Shown here: positions 33,961-41,390 of the stretch, in pieces
Position numbering within the stretch: the stretch's first letter is position 1
Layout of the letters: each line of letters starts with the position of its first letter
DNA from: Terribacillus aidingensis
GTDB taxonomy: Bacteria; Bacillota; Bacilli; Bacillales; Amphibacillaceae
Length of the DNA stretch: 64,000 nt
Assembly (NCBI RefSeq): GCF_040703035.1
Contig: NZ_CP159996.1
Span: 1,770,001-1,834,000 of the forward strand
Reading direction: 5' to 3'
Translations under genes and position numbers: made by a program
Notes under the pieces: model-generated
What the model was told of the DNA's origin: nothing
The model's database searches: none
The model's input: the letters and a program-made list of their open reading frames with translations, nothing else

Positions 33961-33990
33961 AAAAGAAAGAGCGTTAACGGTTGTCAACGC
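33961..33990 (-). terminator. probable terminator of dacB-spmA-spmB
   Basis: Stem GCGTTAAC (33971-33978)/GTCAACGC (33983-33990) with one mismatch, followed on the minus strand by TCTTTCTTTT. Confidence 0.6.
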
Positions 33991-33993
33991 CTC

Positions 33994-34527
33994 TCATGCT
34001 CCGAATATAATCGTTACTACTATTATTGATGCCATTATACCAATAACATCAGCCAACAGTCCAACTTTTAATGCATCTCCCATCTTACGGATACCAACGG
34101 CACCAAAATAGACAGTCAGCACATAAAAGGTGGTATCCGTACTTCCCTGAAGCACGGAAGCCAATCTGCCAATGAAAGAGTCCGGACCATGGGTTGCAAT
34201 CAGTTCTGTTGTCATTCCGAGTGCTGCTGTTCCGCTGATCGGCCTTACGAGTGCCAGCGGGACGATATCAGCAGGCATTCCGATAAAGCTCAAAAAAGGT
34301 GTAATCAGACCGATAATGGCATCCAATGCACCAGAAGCCCGAAGAATCGCAATCGAGACTAGCATTCCGAGCAGAAAAGGGAGTATCGAGATAGCCAAAC
34401 CGATACCTTCCTTGCCACCATCCACAAACAGTTCGTAAGTAGGGAGTCGTTTCGCAGTCGCGATAGTTAGTACAACAAGAATGAGACAAGGAATGATCCA
34501 CATACTGGCGGTAGTAAGCAGACTCAT
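33994..34527 (-). CDS. spmB: spore maturation protein B
   Basis: 177 residues. Membrane protein of the nucleoside-recognition (Gate) family; with SpmA needed for full dehydration of the spore core. Hydrophobic throughout with about four helices, and the conserved VRPISGTAALGMTTELI and QGSTDTTFYVL segments. Overlaps spmA by four bases. Third gene of the dacB-spmA-spmB operon. Confidence 0.95.
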   Translation of the reverse strand: MSLLTTASMWIIPCLILVVLTIATAKRLPTYELFVDGGKEGIGLAISILPFLLGMLVSIAILRASGALDAIIGLITPFLSFIGMPADIVPLALVRPISGTAALGMTTELIATHGPDSFIGRLASVLQGSTDTTFYVLTVYFGAVGIRKMGDALKVGLLADVIGIMASIIVVTIIFGA

Positions 34528-35117
34528 AAATGCCGCTCCTTCCGTCTCCTGATTTCATAAAAGAGCCTATCAATCAGAATGGCTCCAATGAAAGAGATGA
34601 TAGAAGCCAGTAAGGTAGCGCTGACAATCTCGGTCGGTGATTGCGAATCATATTTCATCCGCACAGCAAGCACAGTCGTTGGAATCAGCGTCAAACTGGA
34701 TGTGTTGATAGCCAGGAAGGTTATCATCGAACGGCTCGCTTTGGGACTGCCGCTTAGCTTCTTCATCTCTTCCATCGCTTTTATTCCCATTGGTGTCGCT
34801 GCATTCCCCAAACCAAAGAAATTAGCAGTCAGGTTGGACAGGATATATCCCATTGCCGGGTGATCCTTCGGAATGTCTGGAAACAACCTGGCAATGAACG
34901 GCTTGGACAGCCGTACCAGACCTTTTAAAAGTCCGGCGGCTTCTGCTATCTTCGTCATGCCGAGCCAAAACACCATCACGCTGATCAAACTGATGGCAAG
35001 TACGACTGCATCATCTGCACTTTTGAATATTGCCTTATTCACTTCATCCATCGTCCCATTGATCATGGCATAAATAATACCGCCGATCGCCATGATTGCC
35101 CATATATAATTCACCAT
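34524..35117 (-). CDS. spmA: spore maturation protein A
   Basis: 197 residues. Partner of SpmB; nucleoside-recognition domain membrane protein with four to five helices. NLTANFFGLGNAATPMGIKA and FLAINTSSLTLIPTTVLAVR are family-specific segments. Start ATG at 35117 lies within the last codons of dacB, with a GGGTG site upstream, indicating coupled translation. Confidence 0.95.
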   Translation of the reverse strand: MVNYIWAIMAIGGIIYAMINGTMDEVNKAIFKSADDAVVLAISLISVMVFWLGMTKIAEAAGLLKGLVRLSKPFIARLFPDIPKDHPAMGYILSNLTANFFGLGNAATPMGIKAMEEMKKLSGSPKASRSMITFLAINTSSLTLIPTTVLAVRMKYDSQSPTEIVSATLLASIISFIGAILIDRLFYEIRRRKERHL

Positions 35118-36166
35118 AAGCGGACACCCGCCAGATCGTCAAACACTTGCTTTGTCTTACCGGCCAGTGTCGGTTTCTCTGGAACTGCGAAAATTGGCAC
35201 TGTACCGATTTTCTTTTCATTCAGATAATAAATATCCGCACCGATCTGCTGGTTTTCCTTTTGCTTGTCCGGTTTCAGAAGCTGTGTATTCGTATGCGCT
35301 TGTTTCTTTTCCTGTTCGGAAAGCGGATAGATTAGAGATGTGCCTGTCCCAGACTGTTTCAGCTTGGTAAGCTCAAATTCATCGAATCCCCATTCAAAAA
35401 GATTCATATGATCCCGCCAATCATCCGGGTCATTTATCGTAACAACCACCAGTTCCATTCCATCTTTTTCAGCGGTACTCACAAGTGTCCGACCTGCCTT
35501 TTTCGTATAACCTGTCTTACCGCCGGTAGAGTATTCGTAATAACGCGTGAGCATTTTATTTTTGTTTCCCCAGGCATACATCTTGGTATCTGCTTTATAT
35601 GTTTTCGTTCCGCTGATCTTACGGAATGTCTCATTTTGCATCGCATACTTCGTCAATAACGCCATGTCATAAGCGGAACTGTGATGTGTCTCTGTATCCA
35701 GGCCGTGCGGATTATCAAAATGGGAATCCTGCATGCCAAGCCATGCCGCTTTCTCATTCATCAAGTGGGTAAACCCTTCTTCACTGCCGCCCACATGTTC
35801 AGCTATGGCTACGGCTGCGTCATTTCCGGATCGAAGCATGAGCCCATAAACAAGATCTTTTAACGGGATTTCCTCTCCTTCCTCTAGATAAATAGAGGAT
35901 CCCTCCGTATATACAGCATTTTTGCTGATATGGACCTCTTCATCCATCTTTCCAGATTCTATCGCGATAATAGCAGTCATGATTTTTGTGATACTGGCGA
36001 TTCTTTTCGGCTCAGATGCGTTTTTTTCATATAAAACCCTGCCAGTAGAAAGCTCCATCAGAATTGCTGCATCTGCAGATACGCCAGGTTTTGACGCCGC
36101 TTGCCCTGGCAGGAGCATCGCACAGAGGATTATGGCAGTCATTACAACCAGAACGCGCTTGAACAT
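35111..36166 (-). CDS. dacB: sporulation D-alanyl-D-alanine carboxypeptidase DacB
   Basis: 351 residues. Penicillin-binding protein 5* homologue that trims stem peptides in the spore cortex and so lowers cross-linking. Signal peptide (1-24), SxxK motif SITK with catalytic Ser58, SGN in LRSGNDAA, KTG in STGGKTGYTK; C-terminal PBP5-associated part from about 260. A sigma-E-type promoter lies 35 bp upstream, as for B. subtilis dacB-spmA-spmB, which is expressed in the mother cell. Confidence 0.95.
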   Translation of the reverse strand: MFKRVLVVMTAIILCAMLLPGQAASKPGVSADAAILMELSTGRVLYEKNASEPKRIASITKIMTAIIAIESGKMDEEVHISKNAVYTEGSSIYLEEGEEIPLKDLVYGLMLRSGNDAAVAIAEHVGGSEEGFTHLMNEKAAWLGMQDSHFDNPHGLDTETHHSSAYDMALLTKYAMQNETFRKISGTKTYKADTKMYAWGNKNKMLTRYYEYSTGGKTGYTKKAGRTLVSTAEKDGMELVVVTINDPDDWRDHMNLFEWGFDEFELTKLKQSGTGTSLIYPLSEQEKKQAHTNTQLLKPDKQKENQQIGADIYYLNEKKIGTVPIFAVPEKPTLAGKTKQVFDDLAGVRLW

Positions 36167-36197
36167 GTTTCAAACCCTCCCTTAATCATCTATCATC

Positions 36198-36225
36198 AGT
36201 GTATGCACAGAAGACAAGCTTATGA
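36198..36225 (-). promoter_or_regulatory. sigma-E-type promoter of dacB-spmA-spmB
   Basis: Minus strand TCATAAG (36225-36219), 13-bp spacer, CATACACT (36205-36198); the -10 matches the consensus CATACAmT exactly. Predicted start about 25 bases before the ATG. Confidence 0.65.
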
Positions 36226-36232
36226 ATAAGTG

Positions 36233-36266
36233 AAAAACCCCTATCCTTATTTGGATAGGGGTTTTT
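36233..36266. terminator. terminator downstream of sodF
   Basis: Perfect 14-bp stem AAAAACCCCTATCC (36233-36246)/GGATAGGGGTTTTT (36253-36266), loop TTATTT. Serves sodF on the minus strand and separates it from dacB. Confidence 0.92.
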
Positions 36267-36267
36267 C

Positions 36268-37122
36268 TTAAAATGGTGCCCAGTTCACTTGCTTGGCAGT
36301 TTGGAATCTTTGGGCCACATTCGCCCAATTGACGACGTTCCACCAATTTTCCACGTACTTCTTTTTCTCTGTTTTATACTGCAGATAATAGGCATGCTCC
36401 CACATATCCAAGACTAATAAAGGAATAGTATCTGCCAAACTGAAGTGCTGATGCTTTTCAAGCGTCTGAATAGCTAGGTGGTGCGACCTGGGCTCCCAAA
36501 CTAGAGTGGCCCAGCCGACCCCTTCCACACTGTCAGCAGCCTTTGAGAACATTTCCTTGAACCTCTGGAAGGAACCAAAGTCTCTCTGGATCTGCTGCGC
36601 CAGCTGTCCGGAAGGTTCTCCGCCGCCATTAGGCGACATATTGTACCAGAAAATCGTGTGGAGGAAATGACCAGAACCATGGAAGGATTGCTCTCTTAAA
36701 TAATGCTTATAGTCCGAGCTGGTTTTGTTCCCCCGATTCAGGTAAAGCATTTCTTCTGCTTTATTCAGACCATCAACATAGGATTGGTGGTGTTTTGTAT
36801 AATGCAGTTGCATGATTTCCCTGCTGATGTGCGGCTCCAGTGCATCAAAGCGGTAAGGAAGCGGCGGAAGCCTGTGCTGCCCCCAGCTGACACTATTCTG
36901 GCGGCTGGCTTGCCCTACCCGGGCTGCAATCCTCTCTGCATCCTGACGAAACTGCAATACTGCTTCCTGTGCAATAGTTTCGGAGTCTAAAAGCGTATGC
37001 TGCAAATTATGCTGCAGCTCACGAAGGTCGGCTTCCCATTCCTGTATTGAAGTCTCCCCCACATGTACTTGCATTGCCTTGCTCCATTCCAGCAATGCTT
37101 CCAGATAATTTCTGTTGTTCAA
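36268..37122 (-). CDS. sodF: Fe/Mn superoxide dismutase with N-terminal extension
   Basis: 284 residues, about 80 more than a plain SodA. The extra N-terminal part (1-80) is helical, charged and Gln-rich; the SOD domain starts at PPLPYRFDALEPHIS. Metal ligands are visible: His in LHYTKHHQSYV, His in GHFLHTIFWYN, Asp and His in LDMWEHAYYLQYK. Length and layout match B. subtilis SodF. Start TTG at 37122 is six bases from AGGTGA; the GTG two codons earlier overlaps that site. It lies between dacB and scpB, not its B. subtilis location. Confidence 0.88.
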   Translation of the reverse strand: MNNRNYLEALLEWSKAMQVHVGETSIQEWEADLRELQHNLQHTLLDSETIAQEAVLQFRQDAERIAARVGQASRQNSVSWGQHRLPPLPYRFDALEPHISREIMQLHYTKHHQSYVDGLNKAEEMLYLNRGNKTSSDYKHYLREQSFHGSGHFLHTIFWYNMSPNGGGEPSGQLAQQIQRDFGSFQRFKEMFSKAADSVEGVGWATLVWEPRSHHLAIQTLEKHQHFSLADTIPLLVLDMWEHAYYLQYKTEKKKYVENWWNVVNWANVAQRFQTAKQVNWAPF

Positions 37123-37173
37123 GATCACTCACCTCGCCCTAGCATATGTGCCCATTCAGCTAAGGGAATCTTG

Positions 37174-37746
37174 TCAATTCGATTCGGCAGGGAAATCTTC
37201 GAAGAACAGGTCTGCGGCTCCTTCCGGGTCATCGGTTCCTTCCGGCAGAGGAGGCAGATCATCCAATGTATGCAAACCAAAGTAAGCAAGGAAAGCAAGT
37301 GTCGTAACATATAAAATCGGTCTGCCTATACCTTCCTTACGTCCGCTTTCTTCTATGAAACCTCTGGCAACAAGTGTTTGAATCGGCCTCTCGCTTTTAA
37401 CCCCGCGCACTTCCTCGACCTCGACTCTTGTGATTGGCTGTTTATAGGCAATGATAGCAAGCGTCTCGAGCGCCGCTTGAGATAATTTGCTGTTTTGCGG
37501 CGAATCCAGCAGTTTCCGATGATAAGCTGCGTGCTCTGATTTGGTTGTCAGATGGTAGGCACCTTTCATTTCCATGATGGATAAACCGCGATCTGGTGAT
37601 TCGTAGGCTTCCCTCAGAGATGCTAATTCCTTTTCAACTTCTTTTTCTCCTATTTCCAATGCATGCATGAGCTGTTTTTTTGTCAACCCTTCATCTCCAG
37701 CTGCAAACAATAGCCCTTCCAAAATACTGTTATACGGTACTTCCAT
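37174..37746 (-). CDS. scpB: segregation and condensation protein B
   Basis: 190 residues. Regulatory subunit of the Smc-ScpA-ScpB condensin. Two winged-helix domains (about 5-80 and 90-160), with LSQAALETLAIIAYKQPITR and EVRGVKSERPIQTLVARGFI characteristic. Start ATG at 37746 overlaps the end of scpA by 17 bases and has GGGGA upstream. An upstream in-frame ATG at 37764 lies deep in scpA and is unlikely. Confidence 0.95.
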   Translation of the reverse strand: MEVPYNSILEGLLFAAGDEGLTKKQLMHALEIGEKEVEKELASLREAYESPDRGLSIMEMKGAYHLTTKSEHAAYHRKLLDSPQNSKLSQAALETLAIIAYKQPITRVEVEEVRGVKSERPIQTLVARGFIEESGRKEGIGRPILYVTTLAFLAYFGLHTLDDLPPLPEGTDDPEGAADLFFEDFPAESN

Positions 37747-38482
37747 CGTGCATCCCCATTTCAAATACGATTAACTCATCAAAATGCCGTTTTTGCTTAC
37801 AGAAAATCTGCTGTTTTTTCATCAATTCCAATATAGCCATAAAGGTAACGACGATGTGCTGCTTCGTCCGTTCCGGAAATAATTCGAAGAAATCGACCCC
37901 TTCTTTTCTGGCTTTAACAGATTGCAGCACTTCTCCCATCCGATCCTCCAGCATAATTTCTGCGCGCTGAATTTTCGTATCGAGCGGCTGACTCCATTCC
38001 CTTCTGCGGAAAACACGCTGCAAGGCAGCTACCATATCATAAACAGTAACTTCACCTGGCTCGAGCGGTTTCAGTTCCGGCTTGTCCGGAAGCGGAGCTG
38101 GCGGCCGAGTATAAAGCTTGTCAGCAGACCGCTCTTTCTCTTTTAAATCTTCTGCTGCTTCCTTGAACTTACGATATTCGATCAAGCGGTTCATCAGCTC
38201 ATCCCGTGGGTCTTCTTCCTCCATCGCTGATTCTTCATCAAGTGTTGCTTGATTCGGCAAAAGCAGCTGGCTTTTCATAGCCAGAAGCGTTGCCGCCATC
38301 ACCAAATATTCACTGGCAATGTTCAATTCTAATTGCTGCATCGTATGTATATAGTTCATATATTGCTCGGTGATCACAGCCACCGGTATATCATAAATAT
38401 CGATTTCGTATTGATTAATCAAATGCAGGAGCAGATCGAGCGGGCCTTCAAATCCATCCAGTTTCACACTGTATCCTTGCAC
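37730..38482 (-). CDS. scpA: segregation and condensation protein A
   Basis: 250 residues. Kleisin subunit that bridges the Smc heads and binds ScpB. N-terminal KLDGFEGPLDLLLHLINQYE and EIDIYDIPVAVITEQYM are nearly invariant; C-terminal winged helix with VTFMAILELMKKQQI binds the Smc head. Start GTG at 38482 has AAGGAGG upstream and aligns with the B. subtilis start (MQYQVKIDTFEG); the longer frame to 38521 has no ribosome site. Confidence 0.95.
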   Translation of the reverse strand: MQGYSVKLDGFEGPLDLLLHLINQYEIDIYDIPVAVITEQYMNYIHTMQQLELNIASEYLVMAATLLAMKSQLLLPNQATLDEESAMEEEDPRDELMNRLIEYRKFKEAAEDLKEKERSADKLYTRPPAPLPDKPELKPLEPGEVTVYDMVAALQRVFRRREWSQPLDTKIQRAEIMLEDRMGEVLQSVKARKEGVDFFELFPERTKQHIVVTFMAILELMKKQQIFCKQKRHFDELIVFEMGMHDGSTV

Positions 38483-38521
38483 AAAATCTCCTCCTTCCGA
38501 AAAAAGTTCACTACCGCCCAT

Positions 38522-38549
38522 ACCCAGACTAACTTTCCGTCATACCTTA
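38522..38549 (+). promoter_or_regulatory. sporulation-type (sigma-K-like) promoter of the YjcZ gene
   Basis: AC (38522-38523), 17-bp spacer, CATACCTTA (38541-38549), matching the sigma-K pattern AC...CATAnnnTA. Predicted leader about 60 bases. Sigma-E recognises a related -10, so the exact factor is uncertain. Confidence 0.45.
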
Positions 38550-38618
38550 TACCGTAAGATAAATGTTCAGACATCTGGCTTTTATCTGAGTCTTAACTTA
38601 TAAAGGAGGAATTTCACC

Positions 38619-38699
38619 ATGGGTAGCTACGGCGGAGGATTTGCTTTGATCGTTGTGCTTTTCATTCTTCTAATTATCGTAGGTGCTGCTTGGCTATAA
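38619..38699 (+). CDS. yjcZ: YjcZ-family sporulation peptide
   Basis: 26 residues: a glycine/tyrosine start MGSYGGGFAL followed by a single hydrophobic helix VVLFILLIIVGAAWL. This is the short YjcZ/SscA-type pattern found in spore-associated peptides of Bacillaceae, which influence coat assembly or germination in some species. An ideal ribosome site AAAGGAGG lies eight bases before the ATG, and a strong terminator follows. A sporulation-type -10 upstream supports mother-cell expression. Confidence 0.88.
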   Translation: MGSYGGGFALIVVLFILLIIVGAAWL

Positions 38700-38710
38700 G
38701 CCGAGCGCAC

Positions 38711-38745
38711 AAAGAAAACCAGCCCTCTTAGGAGGCTGGTTTTTA
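38711..38745. terminator. bidirectional terminator between the YjcZ gene and ribT
   Basis: Stem AAAACCAGCC (38715-38724)/GGCTGGTTTT (38734-38743) with T-runs on both sides. Confidence 0.88.
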
Positions 38746-38747
38746 TT

Positions 38748-39101
38748 TTAAGCTTCTGTTTCGCATTTCTCAAGGAAATTCTTTGTTTCATCCGTCGCAG
38801 TGACTTGATGCATCGGCGAATACATATTACGTAATTCACAAACCATCTGTTTGCCGATGCCATTGCCCCGGTGAGATGGATCGACCGAAATATGCTGCAC
38901 GATAGCCTTATCCTCATCGATTACGACTCCCAGCGCCCCGAGGATATCATCTTCATCTTTCCAAAGAAACAAGTGCCAATTCGGATTGTTATTGTATTCC
39001 TGAATTGTCTGCTGCAATTTTTTCACTTCTTTTACATCGGGCATGAAAGATAAAAGTCCCATTGCGATTTTTTCCATTGACTTCTTGTATCGTATTAGCA
39101 T
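38748..39101 (-). CDS. ribT: RibT-like GNAT acetyltransferase
   Basis: 117 residues. GNAT fold; MLIRYKKSMEKIAMGLLSFM is almost identical to the start of B. subtilis RibT, and the acetyl-CoA loop HISVDPSHRGNGIGKQM is intact. In B. subtilis ribT ends the riboflavin operon; here ribD, ribE, ribA and ribH are absent from the neighbourhood, so the gene is orphaned. Its acceptor substrate is not known. AGGGG site before the ATG at 39101. Confidence 0.9.
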   Translation of the reverse strand: MLIRYKKSMEKIAMGLLSFMPDVKEVKKLQQTIQEYNNNPNWHLFLWKDEDDILGALGVVIDEDKAIVQHISVDPSHRGNGIGKQMVCELRNMYSPMHQVTATDETKNFLEKCETEA

Positions 39102-39113
39102 AATAACCCCTCA

Positions 39114-39212
39114 TTAAGAAAATAACCTTCTGGCCATAGAGAGAAGAAAAAGCAAACTAGCCCCCATCATGATCCAGAAAAGCACCTTCTCTTGTTTGTC
39201 ACTATCCTGCAA
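39114..39212 (-). CDS. possible 32-residue membrane peptide upstream of ribT
   Basis: A 33-codon frame from TTG 39212 to TAA 39114. The product has a polar N-terminus (MQDSDKQEK), one hydrophobic helix (VLFWIMMGASLLFLLSM) and a basic end (ARRLFS), the usual layout of small single-pass membrane proteins with the C-terminal positive charges inside. AGGAG lies 11 bases before the TTG, a rather long spacing. It ends 12 bp before ribT in the same direction, so co-transcription is plausible. Otherwise the 352-bp gap between ribT and ppiB shows no feature except the ppiB ribosome site. Confidence 0.35.
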   Translation of the reverse strand: MQDSDKQEKVLFWIMMGASLLFLLSMARRLFS

Positions 39213-39453
39213 CTGTTTTTCAACTCCTGCCGTACGTAGTCTTATTTAAAACCTATCTACGTTTTTTGTCAACTTTACTTCCTGTATTTCTCCCATATAC
39301 TTTCTGCCGGACTACAACAAGGAAATTCCATGATAGTTTCTCCTACATTCCATACTCCATACAAAGGATAGAAGCAGAATCTGGCGAGAGTGAGGGTTTA
39401 TGTGGTAGAATCATCACGAGTACATACTCACTTCAATTTAGGAGGACAAGCAA

Positions 39454-39894
39454 ATGGCTAAAAAAGGTTACATCCTGATGCTGGATGGCGATAAAATTGA
39501 ATTCGAATTATATCCGGAGGAAGCACCAAACACAGTAGCGAACTTCGAGAAGCTCGCAAATTCCGGTTTCTATAATGGCGTAACGTTCCACCGTGTCATC
39601 CCAGGCTTCGTAAGCCAAGGCGGCGACCCGACTGGCACTGGTGCCGGCGGCAGCGGTACGACAATCAAATGTGAAACAGAAGGAAATCCCCATAAGCATG
39701 AAGCCGGCAGCTTGAGCATGGCGCACGCTGGTAAAGATACAGGCTCCAGCCAGTTCTTTATCGTGCACGAGCCACAGCCGCATTTGAACGGTGTTCATAC
39801 TGTATTCGGAAAAGTAACTTCAGGTCTTGAAGTTGCTCGTAACATGAGAAACGGCGACACAATGGAAACTGTAGAAGTTTTCGACGAAGAATAA
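39454..39894 (+). CDS. ppiB: cyclophilin-type peptidyl-prolyl isomerase
   Basis: 146 residues, cytoplasmic (no signal). Catalyses cis-trans isomerisation at proline. Active-site segments [29 protein letters not shown] and [15 protein letters not shown] are intact. TAGGAGG precedes the ATG. Monocistronic with its own terminator; the region 39395-39420 contains TGGTAGAAT, a possible extended -10, without a clear -35. Confidence 0.96.
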   Translation: MAKKGYILMLDGDKIEFELYPEEAPNTVANFEKLANSGFYNGVTFHRVIPGFVSQGGDPTGTGAGGSGTTIKCETEGNPHKHEAGSLSMAHAGKDTGSSQFFIVHEPQPHLNGVHTVFGKVTSGLEVARNMRNGDTMETVEVFDEE

Positions 39895-39895
39895 A

Positions 39896-39936
39896 AAAAA
39901 ATCCTGTATGCATGATGCATACAGGGTTTTTTTATT
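39896..39936. terminator. bidirectional terminator between ppiB and lysA
   Basis: Stem CCTGTATGC (39903-39911)/GCATACAGG (39917-39925) with A-run on the left and GTTTTTTTATT on the right. Confidence 0.9.
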
Positions 39937-41230
39937 CATAAGAAAGATCCAGCCTTGTCAATTCCTCGGCTTCTTCTCTTCTGACAACTAGTCTGTCAAC
40001 TCCATCTTCCACAAAGACAACAGCAGGTCTGCCAAAGCGGTTATAGTTGTTTGCCATCGCATAGCCATATGCTCCAGTACTGAAAACCGCAAGCAAGTCT
40101 CCAGCCTCTGCTTTTGGCAGATCAATATCCCAAATAAGCATATCACCTGATTCACAGCACTTACCTGCAATGGAAACTGTTTCTATTGCTTCCTCATCTG
40201 CGCGGTTAGCGATTTTCGCTTCATATACAGCTTTATAAAGTGCAGGACGTAGATTATCCGTCATTCCGCCATCGACAGAAACATATTTGCGCACACCAGG
40301 AATCTCTTTTACTGAACCGATTGTATAAAGTGTAACTGCCGCATTCCCTACAATCGATCTCCCTGGCTCAATCCAAATTTCCGGCATGTCGATTGACACT
40401 TCATCGGCTGCTGCTTTGATTCGTGTTACCAGTGCATGGATATAATCAGACAATGGAAGCGGTTCGTCGTTTTCCGTATAACGGATACCAAAGCCGCCGC
40501 CCACATTAAGTACTGCAGGTGCATATCCATAATCAGTCTGCCAAGCTTTTATGAGCTCAAACAGTCTGTCTACTGCCATCAGGAAACCGTCAGTTTCAAA
40601 GATCTGGGAACCGATATGACAATGCAGCCCCTTCATTCTGATCACTTCGCTATCCTTTACTCTGCGAAACGCTTCTTCAGCTTGTCCATTACTGATATCA
40701 AAGCCAAACTTCGAATCCTCATTGCCAGTCAAGATATAATCATGTGTATGTGCTTCGATGCCTGGTGTGACGCGCAGCAGGATATCCATCTGCTTTCCTT
40801 GTTCCTTCAATACTGCTTCCAATAAGGCAATTTCATGGAAGTTATCCACAACCACACAGCCAATATCATGTTCAACAGCCATGGAAAGTTCTTCATAGCT
40901 CTTGTTATTGCCATGCAGATGGATTTTCTCAGTCGGAAAATCGGCTTTCAAAGCAGTATGCAGCTCGCCGCGGGAAACCACATCCAAACTGAGTTTCTCC
41001 TGCTTCGCTACCTGCACCATCGCAACTGAAGAAAAAGCCTTACTGGCATATGCTACTTGCGCTTTGACCCCCAATGTTTCAAACGCTTCGACAAATGCCT
41101 TGGCATTGTTTCGGATAATACCAACATCATATACGAATAAGGGTGTACCATATTTTTTAGCTAATGTGACGGCATCCACTCCGCCTATTTCCAAAATGTG
41201 CTGATCATTGATAACAAAAGGATGCTGCAT
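39932..41230 (-). CDS. lysA: diaminopimelate decarboxylase
   Basis: 432 residues. PLP enzyme converting meso-diaminopimelate to lysine. PLP lysine in AYASKAFSS (Lys64), HIGSQIF, GGGFGIRYTE and the active-site Cys in KCCESGD are present. The ATG at 41230 follows GGAGGTT; an open frame extends further upstream but through a terminator-like hairpin (41270-41314). Downstream of spoVAF as in B. subtilis. Links spore dipicolinate/peptidoglycan precursor metabolism with the spoVA operon by position. Confidence 0.95.
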   Translation of the reverse strand: MQHPFVINDQHILEIGGVDAVTLAKKYGTPLFVYDVGIIRNNAKAFVEAFETLGVKAQVAYASKAFSSVAMVQVAKQEKLSLDVVSRGELHTALKADFPTEKIHLHGNNKSYEELSMAVEHDIGCVVVDNFHEIALLEAVLKEQGKQMDILLRVTPGIEAHTHDYILTGNEDSKFGFDISNGQAEEAFRRVKDSEVIRMKGLHCHIGSQIFETDGFLMAVDRLFELIKAWQTDYGYAPAVLNVGGGFGIRYTENDEPLPLSDYIHALVTRIKAAADEVSIDMPEIWIEPGRSIVGNAAVTLYTIGSVKEIPGVRKYVSVDGGMTDNLRPALYKAVYEAKIANRADEEAIETVSIAGKCCESGDMLIWDIDLPKAEAGDLLAVFSTGAYGYAMANNYNRFGRPAVVFVEDGVDRLVVRREEAEELTRLDLSYE

Positions 41231-41269
41231 AAAATAACCTCCAAACAACGGCTTCATCGGATAAGCATA

Positions 41270-41314
41270 AAAACGAAAGCCCATCTTTCCGCATAGGAAG
41301 AAGATGAGCTTTCG
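41270..41314 (-). terminator. hairpin between spoVAF and lysA
   Basis: Stem CGAAAGCCCATCTT (41274-41287)/AAGATGAGCTTTCG (41301-41314) with a single C-A mismatch, followed on the minus strand by TTTTTATG. Either ends the spoVA operon, or acts as an attenuator in the lysA leader; no lysine riboswitch core is seen. Confidence 0.8.
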
Positions 41315-41390
41315 CATCACACGCTACACTACCCGTACTGTCGTAAAAAATAGATAGAGTAAACGTACCATATTCTCATTTTTCTAGCAA

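Noticed and set aside
41231..41390. Lysine riboswitch upstream of lysA
   Set aside because: The leader is about 160 bases and lacks the conserved L-box core; only a terminator-like hairpin is present.
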